Source: Betaproteobacteria bacterium (lineage in GTDB: Bacteria; Pseudomonadota; Gammaproteobacteria; Burkholderiales; Burkholderiaceae_F). From it: DNA of 64,000 nt. A model generated the notes under the pieces. The model made no database searches. It was not told the DNA's origin and saw only the letters and a program-made list of their open reading frames with translations. Every line of letters starts with the position of its first letter. The first letter of the stretch is position 1. The stretch spans positions 496,001-560,000 of the forward strand of contig BOKW01000003.1 of the NCBI GenBank assembly GCA_016861185.1, written 5' to 3'. This document shows positions 26,227 to 33,925 of this stretch, piece after piece. The position numbers and the translations under genes are program-made.

Positions 26227-26232
26227 TACACT
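26227..26232 (+). promoter_or_regulatory. -10-like hexamer directly before the DUF72 gene
   Basis: TACACT ends seven bases before the GTG at 26240. Start of transcription would coincide with the GTG, making a leaderless message. There is no Shine-Dalgarno sequence before the GTG, which agrees with that reading. Confidence 0.35.
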
Positions 26233-26239
26233 GGCCGGC

Positions 26240-27295
26240 GTGAACCCCCGCGCCGGCGAATCGCTGTTCGAAGACGACGACGCCGAGCCGGCCGGCTCGC
26301 GGTCGGCGGGCCGCGGCGCCGTCGAGCCGGCGGCCTTCGCCGACGACCTGCTGCGGCTCGGCCGGCAGCTTCCGCGCGGCGTCTACTTCGGCACATCGTC
26401 GTGGAGCTTCCCCGGCTGGCGCGGACTCGTCTACGGCGGCGACTACACCGACGCGCAGCTGGCCCGCAGTGGGCTTGCCGCCTACGGCCGCCATCCCGTG
26501 CTGCGCGCGGTCGGCATCGATCGCGGTTTCTACCAGCCGCTCGCCGCCGCGGACTACGCGCGCTACGCGGCGCAGACGCCGGCCGACTTCCGCTTCCTCG
26601 TCAAGGCGCCGGCGCGACTGACCGACGCGGTCCTGCGCGGCGAACGGGGCGCACCGGCCGCCGCGAACCCCGACTTTCTCGACGCCGCGCGAGCGAACGA
26701 GGAGTTCGTGCGGCCGGCCGTCGAGGGGCTTGGCGCCAAGGTCGGGGTGCTGCTGTTCCAGCTTTCGCCGCTGCCGCGCGAGGCCACGCGCGGCGAGGCG
26801 GCGCACGCGACGATCGAGCGCATCGGCGCTTTTTTCGACGCGCTCGCGCGCGCGATCGACGGTCTTGCGCCGACCTACGCGCTCGAGCTGCGCAACGCCG
26901 AGTTGCTGACCCCGCGCCTGGTCCGCACGCTGCGCGCGGCGCGTGTGCGCCTGTGCGTGGCCGTGCATCCGCGCATGCCCGAAGCCGCGCGCCAGAGCGC
27001 GGCGTTGCGCGCGATGGAGGCCGCACCCGAAGAAGGCGACGCCTGGAAGCTGAAGGGACCCCTGGTGGTCCGCTGGAATCTGCATGCGGGTCTGGCCTAC
27101 GAGGAAGCGAAGAACCGCTACGCGCCGTTCGATCGCCTGATCGACGCCGACATCGTCACGCGCGGCGCGCTCGCGCACCTGGTGCACGTCGCGGTTCGCA
27201 GCGGCCAGCCCGCCTACGTGATCGTCAACAACAAGGCCGAGGGCAGCGCGCCCTTGAGCTGCATCGAGCTGGCGAAGGCCGTGGTCGGCCGCTGA
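26240..27295 (+). CDS. DUF72 family protein (TIM-barrel-like)
   Basis: A 351-residue DUF72 protein (YecE-like). The family signatures are YFGTSSWSFPGWRG near residue 50, RAVGIDRGFYQP, FRFLVKAPARLTD, VLLFQLSP and ALELRNAELL; the C-terminal part has RWNLHAGLAYEEAKNRYAPF. The function of the family is unknown; a TIM-barrel nuclease or isomerase-like role has been proposed. The first 40 residues are acidic and unconserved, so the start could be later than GTG 26240. Confidence 0.88.
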   Translation: MNPRAGESLFEDDDAEPAGSRSAGRGAVEPAAFADDLLRLGRQLPRGVYFGTSSWSFPGWRGLVYGGDYTDAQLARSGLAAYGRHPVLRAVGIDRGFYQPLAAADYARYAAQTPADFRFLVKAPARLTDAVLRGERGAPAAANPDFLDAARANEEFVRPAVEGLGAKVGVLLFQLSPLPREATRGEAAHATIERIGAFFDALARAIDGLAPTYALELRNAELLTPRLVRTLRAARVRLCVAVHPRMPEAARQSAALRAMEAAPEEGDAWKLKGPLVVRWNLHAGLAYEEAKNRYAPFDRLIDADIVTRGALAHLVHVAVRSGQPAYVIVNNKAEGSAPLSCIELAKAVVGR

Positions 27296-27468
27296 AGGCA
27301 GCGGCCGGCGCGCTCGGCCGAAATCAGTTTGAGGGGCACGAAAGCCGCGCATTCTCCGCTTGTCGGATCGGCGGGCTGCGGCTCTAATGCTCCCGAAGCG
27401 GAGCGCCTGCCTGCCGACGCCGCGCCTCCGATACGCGTTCCAGTCACGTTCCCGTTGCGAGGTGCCCG

Positions 27469-27768
27469 ATGCAGGTCGATGTGAGCACGCTGATCACGTA
27501 TGCGGCGATCGTCGTGATCCTGATCTGTCTCGCCATGGTGGTGTCGCTGCGCAAGGGCGTTCCGGGCGGTGTGGTCGGCCGGCAGTGGCGCGTGCTGACC
27601 TTCCTCGTCGCGCTGTTCACCGCGGGCTACCTGGTGGCACCGTTCTTCGGCGTGCTTCCGGTCGAAACGATGCGGCTGATCGTGTCGCTGATCTTCCTGT
27701 TCGGCGCGATCTACGTGCTGATCACCGTGCGGCTCGTCTACCGCGTGATCAAGGAACTCGCCGGCTGA
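27469..27768 (+). CDS. Small three-helix membrane protein of unknown function
   Basis: A 99-residue protein with three hydrophobic segments: about 8-26 (LITYAAIVVILICLAMVVSL), 43-60 (LTFLVALFTAGYLVAPFF) and 68-90 (RLIVSLIFLFGAIYVLITV). A basic loop (RKGVPGGVVGRQWR) follows the first, and the protein ends VYRVIKELAG. GCGAGGTGCCCG before the ATG contains a plausible ribosome site. I do not recognise a family. It lies seven bases upstream of another unknown gene and the two are probably co-transcribed. Confidence 0.75.
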   Translation: MQVDVSTLITYAAIVVILICLAMVVSLRKGVPGGVVGRQWRVLTFLVALFTAGYLVAPFFGVLPVETMRLIVSLIFLFGAIYVLITVRLVYRVIKELAG

Positions 27769-27775
27769 ACGGGAC

Positions 27776-28282
27776 ATGGCCGACCTCACGCCCGACCTGG
27801 TGCTCGCCAAGACGAGCAAGGGAACGCGCGAGATCGCAGAACGCCTGTTCGGACTCGACCTGCGCCTGCGGCGCGTGCTGATCCTCGTCGACGGCAAGGC
27901 GAGCCTCGGCGAGCTGATGCGCCGCGCGGCGGGTATTCCCGACTTTCTCGAGACCTTGAAGGCGCTCGCCGAACGCGGGTTTGTTGCGCCCGTCGACGGC
28001 GGTGCCGAGTCCGCGGATCGCGAAACGACGCGTCCGCTTGCGCAGGATGCGGCGCAATCGGCAGGCGCGCGCACGCCGCAGGCGCAGGTGATCGAGCTGG
28101 CGCACCAGCTGCTCGGCGATCACGCCGGGCGCGTCGTCGCGCGGATCGAGTCGGGCGGCGCCGGTGCGGGCGAACTCGGCATGAGTGTCGACGCCTGCTA
28201 CAAGCTGATCCGGCTGACGATCGACGAAACGAAAGCCGAGGACTTCCTGCGGCGCGCGCGGCGGATTCTTTCCACGGGCTGA
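27776..28282 (+). CDS. Unknown protein with a winged-helix-like N-terminal domain
   Basis: A 168-residue cytoplasmic protein. Residues about 15-75 (KGTREIAERLFGLDLRLRRVLILVDGKASLGEL...LKALAERGFVAPV) look like a small winged-helix module found in many betaproteobacterial unknowns. A Gln/Ala-rich linker and a C-terminal helical domain (about 100-168, VIELAHQLLGDHAGRVVARIE, ACYKLIRLTIDE) follow. The partner upstream is a small membrane protein. A regulatory or adaptor role is possible; nothing in the sequence fixes it. Confidence 0.7.
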   Translation: MADLTPDLVLAKTSKGTREIAERLFGLDLRLRRVLILVDGKASLGELMRRAAGIPDFLETLKALAERGFVAPVDGGAESADRETTRPLAQDAAQSAGARTPQAQVIELAHQLLGDHAGRVVARIESGGAGAGELGMSVDACYKLIRLTIDETKAEDFLRRARRILSTG

Positions 28283-28283
28283 C

Positions 28284-29189
28284 TCAGTCGTTCGGCCGGC
28301 CGCGCCGATGCACGCGCCCGTCCGCGTCGACCGCGAGGAAGTCGACGTTCTGTCCGCGCAGGAACGCGAGCGCCTCGTCCACCGGCTTGAGCATCGCGAT
28401 CGTCGAGCAGGCGCCGGCTGCCACCGCGAGCGGAGCGCACACGGACACGCACTGCCAGTGGGCCGCAGGCCAACCGCTGCGCGGGTCGAGGATGTGGCAA
28501 TAGCGCCGGCCGTCCTTTTCAAAGAAGCGCTCGTAGTCGCCCGAGGTGGCCACGGCTTCGCGCGCGATGTCGATCGCACCGATCGCCGCACCCCCGCCGG
28601 CGCGCGGATGCTGGATCGCGATGCGCCAAGGCGCACCGTCGGGCTGCGCGCCGATCGCGCGCACGTCGCCGCCCAGGTTGACGAAGCCGTGCCGCGCGCC
28701 CTGCTCGATCATCACGCCCGCGGCGCGATCGGCCGCGTACTCCTTGCCGATGCCGCCGAAGTCGATCTCCATGCCGGCGAGCGGCAACCGCAACCGCGGA
28801 CGCCGCCATTCAATCTTCGACCAACCGACGCGGGCGAGCAGCGCATCGATCTCGTCCTGCGCCGGCACGCGGCCGCTGCGGAAGTCCCACGCGCGGCGCA
28901 GCACGCCAGACGTCAGATCGAACAGCCCGCCGCTCGCGGCATGCAGGCGCGCGCCGAAGTCGACCAGCGCGGCGGTTTCTTCGTCGACATCGACCGGCGC
29001 GCCGCCGGCGGCGCGGTTGATCGCCGCGGTCACGCTGTCGTCGCGATAACGGGAGAACTTGTTCTCGATGCGGCGCACCTCGGCGATCGCTACGTCGGCC
29101 CAGGCGCGCGCGGTCGCTTCGTCGCGCGCGTACACGCGCACTTCGCAGCGCGAAGCCATCGCGCCGAATTCGATGCCGAACTGATCCAA
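28284..29189 (-). CDS. apbE: ApbE-family FAD:protein FMN transferase
   Basis: A 301-residue ApbE-like protein. Family motifs in order: FGAMASRCEVRVYA at the start, NKFSRYRDDSVTAAIN, GLFDLTSGVLRRAW, the IDFGGIGKEYAADRA flavin-binding segment, GFVNLGGDVRAIG, and SGDYERFFEKDGRRYCHILDPRSGWPA split over two conserved blocks. It attaches FMN to Thr of target flavoproteins. No signal peptide or lipobox is visible, unlike many periplasmic ApbEs. The start at TTG 29189 keeps the conserved Phe; ATG 29159 would drop ten residues. No Rnf/Nqr target lies nearby. Confidence 0.88.
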   Translation of the reverse strand: MDQFGIEFGAMASRCEVRVYARDEATARAWADVAIAEVRRIENKFSRYRDDSVTAAINRAAGGAPVDVDEETAALVDFGARLHAASGGLFDLTSGVLRRAWDFRSGRVPAQDEIDALLARVGWSKIEWRRPRLRLPLAGMEIDFGGIGKEYAADRAAGVMIEQGARHGFVNLGGDVRAIGAQPDGAPWRIAIQHPRAGGGAAIGAIDIAREAVATSGDYERFFEKDGRRYCHILDPRSGWPAAHWQCVSVCAPLAVAAGACSTIAMLKPVDEALAFLRGQNVDFLAVDADGRVHRRGRPND

Positions 29190-29213
29190 GGTTTCGGGTG
29201 CCGCCCGCGCGCG

Positions 29214-29786
29214 TCACGCGGACTTCTTGCGTTTCGCGGCGAAGGTCCTGCGGAACTTCTCGACCTTCGGCGCGACGACGAACATGCAATAGCTCTGCGC
29301 CGGGTTGTGCTTGAAGTATTCCTGATGGTAGTCCTCGGCACGGAAGTAATTCGTCGCCGGGACGACCTGCGTGACGATCTCGCTTGCGTAATGCGGCTGC
29401 GCCTCGGCGATCACGTCTTCCGCGATGCGCTTCTGCTCGGGCGAGTGATAGAAGATCGCCGAACGGTATTGCGTGCCGACGTCGTTGCCCTGGCGATTGA
29501 GCGTCGTCGGGTCGTGGATCGCGAAGAACACTTCGAGCAGCTCGCGGTACGAGACGCGCTTGGGATCGAACTCGATGCGGACGACCTCGGCGTGACCGGT
29601 ATCGCCGTCGCAGACCTGCCGGTAGTTCGGCCGCTCGACGTGCCCGCCGGCGTAGCCGGACTCGACATCGACGACTCCTTCGAGTTCCTCGTACACCGCT
29701 TCGAGGCACCAGAAGCAGCCGCCGGCGAGCGTGGCGAATTCATGGCCGGGGCGGGGCCCTTGCTGCAATGGGAATCGGATCGACAT
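29214..29786 (-). CDS. msrA: Peptide methionine sulfoxide reductase MsrA
   Basis: A 190-residue MsrA. The catalytic cysteine is Cys24 in AGGCFWCLEA. VESGYAGGHVERPNY, the GHAEVVRIEFDP block, HDPTTLNRQGNDVGTQYRS and YFRAEDYHQEYF are all typical. It repairs S-methionine sulfoxide in oxidised proteins. ATG at 29786 is chosen because upstream codons are not conserved. It is followed 24 bp later by apbE on the same strand. Confidence 0.96.
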   Translation of the reverse strand: MSIRFPLQQGPRPGHEFATLAGGCFWCLEAVYEELEGVVDVESGYAGGHVERPNYRQVCDGDTGHAEVVRIEFDPKRVSYRELLEVFFAIHDPTTLNRQGNDVGTQYRSAIFYHSPEQKRIAEDVIAEAQPHYASEIVTQVVPATNYFRAEDYHQEYFKHNPAQSYCMFVVAPKVEKFRRTFAAKRKKSA

Positions 29787-29871
29787 GCTGTCTCCAGTCC
29801 TGGCGATGCGCATTCGTCGCCGGTACGAAGGACAGCTTACCCGCGTCGCACGCGACCGCCCGCGGCATCGC

Positions 29872-29904
29872 CGGAAACAGAAAGCCCCGCGCGAGGCGGG
29901 GCTT
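29872..29904 (-). terminator. Intrinsic terminator of the PEP-CTERM gene
   Basis: AAGCCCCGC (29882-29890) pairs with GCGGGGCTT (29896-29904) across a five-base loop. On the minus strand it is followed by TCTGTTTCC. It lies just past the stop codon at 29928. Confidence 0.75.
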
Positions 29905-29927
29905 CCGGTCTGCTCGGGTGCGGTCGA

Positions 29928-30470
29928 TCAGGACTTGCGCCGGCGCATCAACCCGACCAGCGCGAGCCCGAGCCCCAGCAGGCCGAGCACGCCCGGTTCA
30001 GGAACGTTGTTCCCGCCCGTGATGCCGTACAGGTTCACGTGAGACAGTCCGCCGCCGCGATCGAACACGTTGACGAACGTCCAGATGCCGGCGCTGACGC
30101 CGTCGTTGAGCGCATAAACGAACCACTCGTCGGGCTGATTGCCGGTTCCGAACTTGAACCCGATCGCGATCGAGTCGTAGGCCCCCCAGAGTGCGGGACT
30201 CAGGCTGAATGTGCCCGTGTCGCCGCTTTGGGACCACGATGTCTCGCCGATGAACCCATAACCTGCGCCCGCGCCGTTGATGAAGAGGTCGTTCAGCGGA
30301 TTGCCGGTCAGATTGCCCGTGCCCGCGTCCAGGCAGGCCGACACGTAGCTGCTGTCGACCAGCATGTGGTTGAGCAACGGGTTTTCGCAGAGGATGTCTG
30401 CGGCGGACGCCGTGCCTCCGATGCACAGCGCCGCCAGCAGACCCGCGGCGAGTTTCTTGCACGCCTTCAT
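29928..30470 (-). CDS. PEP-CTERM sorting domain protein
   Basis: A 180-residue secreted protein. The N-terminus is a signal peptide (MKACKKLAAGLLAALCIGGTASA). The body is rich in Gly, Asn, Ser and Thr with few charges. The C-terminus is a classic PEP-CTERM tail: VPEP motif, a hydrophobic helix (GVLGLLGLGLALVGLM) and RRRKS. Such proteins are processed by an exosortase and exported, often linked to exopolysaccharide. No exosortase gene is in the window. CGGAGAACAAAG before the ATG is the ribosome site. A sigma-54-like promoter lies upstream. Confidence 0.92.
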   Translation of the reverse strand: MKACKKLAAGLLAALCIGGTASAADILCENPLLNHMLVDSSYVSACLDAGTGNLTGNPLNDLFINGAGAGYGFIGETSWSQSGDTGTFSLSPALWGAYDSIAIGFKFGTGNQPDEWFVYALNDGVSAGIWTFVNVFDRGGGLSHVNLYGITGGNNVPEPGVLGLLGLGLALVGLMRRRKS

Positions 30471-30526
30471 CTTTGTTCTCCGTGGTTGGATGAGTCTTGG
30501 GAAACTTTCCCGACGGACCCATTTAC

Positions 30527-30541
30527 GCACGGACCGTGCCA
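30527..30541 (-). promoter_or_regulatory. Sigma-54 (-24/-12) promoter of the PEP-CTERM gene
   Basis: The minus strand reads TGGCACGGTCCGTGC. The consensus is TGGCACG, four bases, TTGC; this matches at every fixed position but one (G for T), with the invariant GG and GC exactly 12 bp apart. Transcription would start near 30515, giving a leader of about 45 nt before the ATG at 30470. The sequence is also a GCACGG-A-CCGTGC palindrome, so a repressor site is a competing reading. Confidence 0.6.
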
Positions 30542-30675
30542 GTCAATCCAGACCCTGAAGAATCAATGGGATGCCCTCCCACCGACAAGACCTCTTCGGC
30601 GAAGCGTAAATCTTCCCGACACAAGAGCTGACCGAAAGGGCTGGCTGGCGACTCCGGGTGGAGGACGCGGGCCCC

Positions 30676-31179
30676 CTAGAGGACCGCGGGTCTGTTCGAC
30701 AGCTCGTCCGGATTGACCGTGCCCTCGATGAGCGGGAAGGACTGCGCGAGCTTCTCGCCGACGCGCTCGATGCCGATCAGCGCGCCGCCTTCGAAGTCGC
30801 CGGCACGGAATCGCTCCCGCATCGCATCGCAGATCGCCTGCCACTGCTCGCGCGCGACATGCCGCGCGATGCCGCGGTCGGCGACGATCTCGATGCCGTG
30901 ATCGGCCAGCTCGACATAGATCAGCACGCCGTTGTTCTGCTCGGTGTCCCACACGCGGAGCTTGGAGAAGATCATCAGCGCGCGCTCGCGCACGGGCGCG
31001 TCGCGCCGCAGGTACGACCAGGGCAGCGCCGTTTCGACCGCGAAGCGGATCTCGCCCGTGTGGCGGGTTTCGGTGCGCGCGATCGCCTCCTGGATGCGCG
31101 CAAGCGAGGCCTCGGGGAACGCCCGCCGGACCGCCAGCGGCGTGGCGAGCAGATGCCGAAGCCATCGGACGAGTCGCAT
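30676..31179 (-). CDS. TPM-domain protein (second of pair)
   Basis: A 167-residue protein of the TPM family (PF04536). The segment starting IQEAIARTETRHTGEIRFAVE and continuing with RERALMIFSKLRVWDTEQNNGVLIYVELADHGIEIVADRGI in shorter conserved blocks is the TPM core. No signal peptide or C-terminal Gly-rich tail is seen, unlike its neighbour. It begins four bases after the preceding TPM gene ends. Its role is unknown; plant and bacterial homologues are linked to membrane-protein maintenance. Confidence 0.85.
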   Translation of the reverse strand: MRLVRWLRHLLATPLAVRRAFPEASLARIQEAIARTETRHTGEIRFAVETALPWSYLRRDAPVRERALMIFSKLRVWDTEQNNGVLIYVELADHGIEIVADRGIARHVAREQWQAICDAMRERFRAGDFEGGALIGIERVGEKLAQSFPLIEGTVNPDELSNRPAVL

Positions 31180-31183
31180 CGGC

Positions 31184-32101
31184 TCACCAGTCGCTCGTCG
31201 CGCCGCCGCCGCTGAAATCGCCGCCGCCGCCGGAAGTCCAGCCGCCCCCGCCACCGGACCAGCCGCCCCCGCCCCATCCGCCGGGCACGAACACCCCGCC
31301 GCCGCGGCGTCCGCCCAGGACGCGACCGGCACGCGAGCCGCCGCCGACCGTCAACACGAACACCGCCAAGCCGGCCAGCGCGCCGAGCAAGCCGGATGCG
31401 AGCGCCTTGCCGGCGACGAGCCCCGTGCCGCCGCCGGCGAGCAGCGATCCGGGAATCCCGAAGATCCGCCGCAGGATCACGCCGATCACGAAGCCGCCGA
31501 TCACGAAAGGCATCAGCAGCGCGAAGCGGTCCGCCTCCGCGTCGCTCGCGGGTTGCGCGCGCGGCGCAGGCAGGCCCTCGCTTTCGATCTGCCGGAAGAT
31601 CGCGTCCAGCCCGGCGGACAAGCCGCCCGCGTAGTCGCCGCGTTGGAAGTACGGACCGACGACCTCGCGGCCGATGCGCCGCGCGGTCACGTCGGGCAGG
31701 GCCCCTTCGAGCGAACGCGCGACGTCGATGCGCAGCCGGCGATCGTCCTTCGCGACGATCACCAGCACGCCGTCGCCGATGCCGGCGCGGCCGATCTTCC
31801 ACGCCTCGCCGACGCGGTGCGCGAAGTCCTCGATCGGTTCCGGCTGCGTGCCGGGAACGATCAGCACGGCGATCTGCGCGCCGTGCGCCATCTCGAACGC
31901 GGCGAGCTTGTCCTCGAGCGCCTGCTTCTGCTGCGGCGACAACGCGCCGGCGTAGTCGGTCACCCGCGCCAGCGGCGGCACCGCGAGCAGGCCGTCAGCG
32001 CCGCGCGGCGCGTCGGCGGCAGACGAAACCAGCGCCAGCGCGCCGAGCACGAGCGCACAGCACCAGCGGCCGACCGCGGACCGCCGACGCCCGACGACCA
32101 T
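31184..32101 (-). CDS. TPM-domain membrane protein with Gly-rich tail (YgcG-like)
   Basis: A 305-residue protein. A signal peptide (to about residue 29) precedes a TPM domain (about 40-170) that starts VTDYAGALSPQQKQALEDKL and contains VLIVPGT, GDGVLVIVAKDDRRLRI and GPYFQRGDYAGGL. Two hydrophobic helices follow (about 195-215 and 235-255), then a Gly/Trp/Ser-rich tail GGWGGGGWSGGGGG. This is the YgcG/BA71 arrangement that commonly accompanies lemA. The ATG overlaps the lemA stop as TAATG, so they are translationally coupled. Confidence 0.9.
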   Translation of the reverse strand: MVVGRRRSAVGRWCCALVLGALALVSSAADAPRGADGLLAVPPLARVTDYAGALSPQQKQALEDKLAAFEMAHGAQIAVLIVPGTQPEPIEDFAHRVGEAWKIGRAGIGDGVLVIVAKDDRRLRIDVARSLEGALPDVTARRIGREVVGPYFQRGDYAGGLSAGLDAIFRQIESEGLPAPRAQPASDAEADRFALLMPFVIGGFVIGVILRRIFGIPGSLLAGGGTGLVAGKALASGLLGALAGLAVFVLTVGGGSRAGRVLGGRRGGGVFVPGGWGGGGWSGGGGGWTSGGGGDFSGGGATSDW

Positions 32102-32700
32102 TACTTCTTCCCGGTGCCGAAGTCGACCGTCGGCGCCTTCTTCAGCCCGGCTTCGTTCTCGACCGCGAACTGCGGCTTCTCCTTGTAGCCGAACACCATC
32201 GCCGTCAGGTTGATCGGGAACTGGCGCACGAGCACGTTGTACTCCTGCGTGGCCTTGATGTAGCGGTTGCGGGCGATGCCGATGCGGTTTTCGGTGCCTT
32301 CGAGCTGCGTGCGCAGATCCTGGAAGCCCTGGTTCGTCTTCAGGTTCGGATAGTTTTCGACGACGACGAGCAGCCGCGACAGCGCCGACGACAGCTCGCC
32401 CTGCGCCTGCTGGAATCGTGCGAGTGCCGCGGGATCGTTGATCAGTTCCGGCGTGGCCTGGATCGAGGTCGCCCTCGCGCGCGCTTCGACCACGCGTGTC
32501 AGCGTCTCCTGCTCGAAGTTCGCTTCGCCCTTGACGGTGTTGACGATGTTCGGGATCAGATCGGCGCGCCGCTGGTACTGCGACAGCACTTCGGCCCACG
32601 CCGCCTTGACCGCTTCGTCCTTCGCCTGGATCTCGTTGTAGCCGCAGCCGGCGAGCAGAGACGCCAGGCCGACCGCAAGCAGGGCAAACAAGCGACGCAT
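32101..32700 (-). CDS. lemA: LemA family lipoprotein
   Basis: A 199-residue LemA protein with lipobox LLAGC (Cys19) and the family's all-helical body: GYNEIQAKDEAVKAAWAEVLSQYQRRADLIPNIVNTVKG in consecutive blocks, then ENYPNLKTNQGFQDL and ENRIGIARNRYI. LemA proteins are membrane-attached helical bundles of poorly known function that often pair with TPM-domain proteins. AGGAGG before the ATG at 32700 is a strong ribosome site. It leads the lemA-TPM-TPM operon. Confidence 0.93.
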   Translation of the reverse strand: MRRLFALLAVGLASLLAGCGYNEIQAKDEAVKAAWAEVLSQYQRRADLIPNIVNTVKGEANFEQETLTRVVEARARATSIQATPELINDPAALARFQQAQGELSSALSRLLVVVENYPNLKTNQGFQDLRTQLEGTENRIGIARNRYIKATQEYNVLVRQFPINLTAMVFGYKEKPQFAVENEAGLKKAPTVDFGTGKK

Positions 32701-32765
32701 GATTCCTCCTGTCGTTGCTTCGGGACCGCGGCTCAATGTGGTTTCGCCGCGAACGGATACAAGGT

Positions 32766-33152
32766 TCAGCGCAGCCGCCGCGTCAGCGCCTCGTTGTACT
32801 CGAGCCAGGCGCGCATCGCGGTGGCGGGCCGGCCGCTCGCTTCGATCTGGATCAGCAGCGCGCGCAGGCGGCGGCTCGCGTGTGCCTGCTCGGCGTCGCC
32901 CAGCTCGCTGCGTTCGACCGCGGCAAGCAGCCGATTGACCTCGGCGATCTGCTCCAACTCCGGCGGGACGAATCCCGCGTTCTTCAGGATCCGATGCGCG
33001 ACCCGCACCTCCTCGGGGATGAGCGGCTCGTTGTCGAGCGCGAGCGGCCTGCCCGCGCCCGGCAGATCGTCGAACTCGCCGCGCGCGATCGCTTCGGCGA
33101 TCCGCCGTTCGACCAGCGCGTCCAGGCCGGGGAACGATCCGATCAGCGACAT
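32766..33152 (-). CDS. DUF1992 (DnaJ-homologue subfamily C28-like) protein
   Basis: A 128-residue protein of the DUF1992 family. The conserved N-terminal half is present: LDALVERRIAEAIARGEFDDLPGAGRPL, split over blocks with the L-P-G-x-G-x-P-L signature, and PEEVRVAHRILKNAGFVPPE. Family members are small cytoplasmic proteins, fused in eukaryotes to DnaJ-like domains; the function is unknown. A -10-like TACGAT lies six bases before the ATG, so the message may be leaderless. Confidence 0.88.
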   Translation of the reverse strand: MSLIGSFPGLDALVERRIAEAIARGEFDDLPGAGRPLALDNEPLIPEEVRVAHRILKNAGFVPPELEQIAEVNRLLAAVERSELGDAEQAHASRRLRALLIQIEASGRPATAMRAWLEYNEALTRRLR

Positions 33153-33158
33153 GCGCGC

Positions 33159-33164
33159 ATCGTA
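33159..33164 (-). promoter_or_regulatory. -10-like hexamer directly before the DUF1992 gene
   Basis: Minus-strand TACGAT ends six bases before the ATG at 33152, with only GCGCGC between. There is no ribosome site. On the plus strand a TAGAAT lies at 33173-33178 and could serve the divergent flavin reductase gene. Confidence 0.35.
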
Positions 33165-33237
33165 TCGGAACGTAGAATCGCGCGGCCGACGGGCATGATT
33201 TGGAGAAGACGCCCCACAGCATGAAGGTCTTGCTCGT

Positions 33238-33288
33238 TCCCCTCACCCCCGCCCCTCTGCTGGCCTGCGGCCCATCCCTCTCCCCGGC
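33238..33288. repeat. Degenerate copy of the CTCACCCCCGCCCCTCT repeat
   Basis: CCCTCACCCCCGCCCCTCTG followed by CATCCCTCTCCCCGGCTG matches one arm of the repeat family seen at 62463-62502, with a changed loop. It lies in the 238-bp gap before the flavin reductase gene, so it would be in the leader if the TAGAAT at 33173 is the promoter. Confidence 0.55.
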
Positions 33289-33390
33289 TGTCGCCGTGGC
33301 TCGGGACCGCGACTGCATGGCGTCCTGCGCCCTGCGGGCTGGTCCCGCGCTGCAGGCGAGGGGCGTTTCGCGAGTCGCTGCGCGACTTTC

Positions 33391-33921
33391 ATGTCAATGC
33401 AAGCCAAAGCCGCTCCTTCCGCCGATTTCCGCCGCGCGCTCGCGCAGTACGCTACGGGCGTGACGATTGTCACGACGCTCGCGCCGGACGGCACGCCGAC
33501 CGGGCTGACCGTCAATTCGTTCAGCTCGGTGTCGCTCGATCCGCCCTTGGTGCTGTGGAGCCTGTCTCTGAGAGCCGACAGCCTCGCCGTCTTCCGCGAG
33601 TGCGAGAAGTACCTGATCCACGTACTCGCGGTCGACCAGCTCGAGATCGCCAAACGCTTCGCCACGCGCGGCGCGGACAAGTTCGGCCCAACCGCATGGC
33701 GGCCGACCGACGACGGCTTGCCGCTGCTCGAAGGCTGCACCGCATGGTTCGAATGCGGCAACCGCAGCCAGTACGAGGAAGGGGATCACGTGATCCTGGT
33801 CGGCCGCGTCGAGGCCTTCCAGACAATCGGCGGCGCACCGCTGATCTTCCACAACGCGCGCTACGTGTCGCACCTCGCCGAGGAGCCGCTGCCGCCCGTG
33901 CTGCGCGCGCGGTGGGACTGA
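33391..33921 (+). CDS. Flavin reductase-like FMN-binding protein
   Basis: A 176-residue protein of the flavin reductase-like family (PF01613). It has FRRALAQYATGVTIVTT, the FMN-binding GLTVNSFSSVSLDPPLVLWSL region in two blocks, and DHVILVGRVEAF near the end. Such proteins supply reduced flavin to two-component monooxygenases or reduce iron chelates. No monooxygenase partner is adjacent. Start is ATG 33391 or 33397; neither has a clear ribosome site. Confidence 0.9.
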   Translation: MSMQAKAAPSADFRRALAQYATGVTIVTTLAPDGTPTGLTVNSFSSVSLDPPLVLWSLSLRADSLAVFRECEKYLIHVLAVDQLEIAKRFATRGADKFGPTAWRPTDDGLPLLEGCTAWFECGNRSQYEEGDHVILVGRVEAFQTIGGAPLIFHNARYVSHLAEEPLPPVLRARWD

Positions 33922-33925
33922 CCGG

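Noticed and set aside
33200..33463. Plus-strand frame starting MKVLLVPLTPAPL before the flavin reductase
   Set aside because: Most of it translates repeat DNA and it overlaps the conserved flavin reductase start in another frame.
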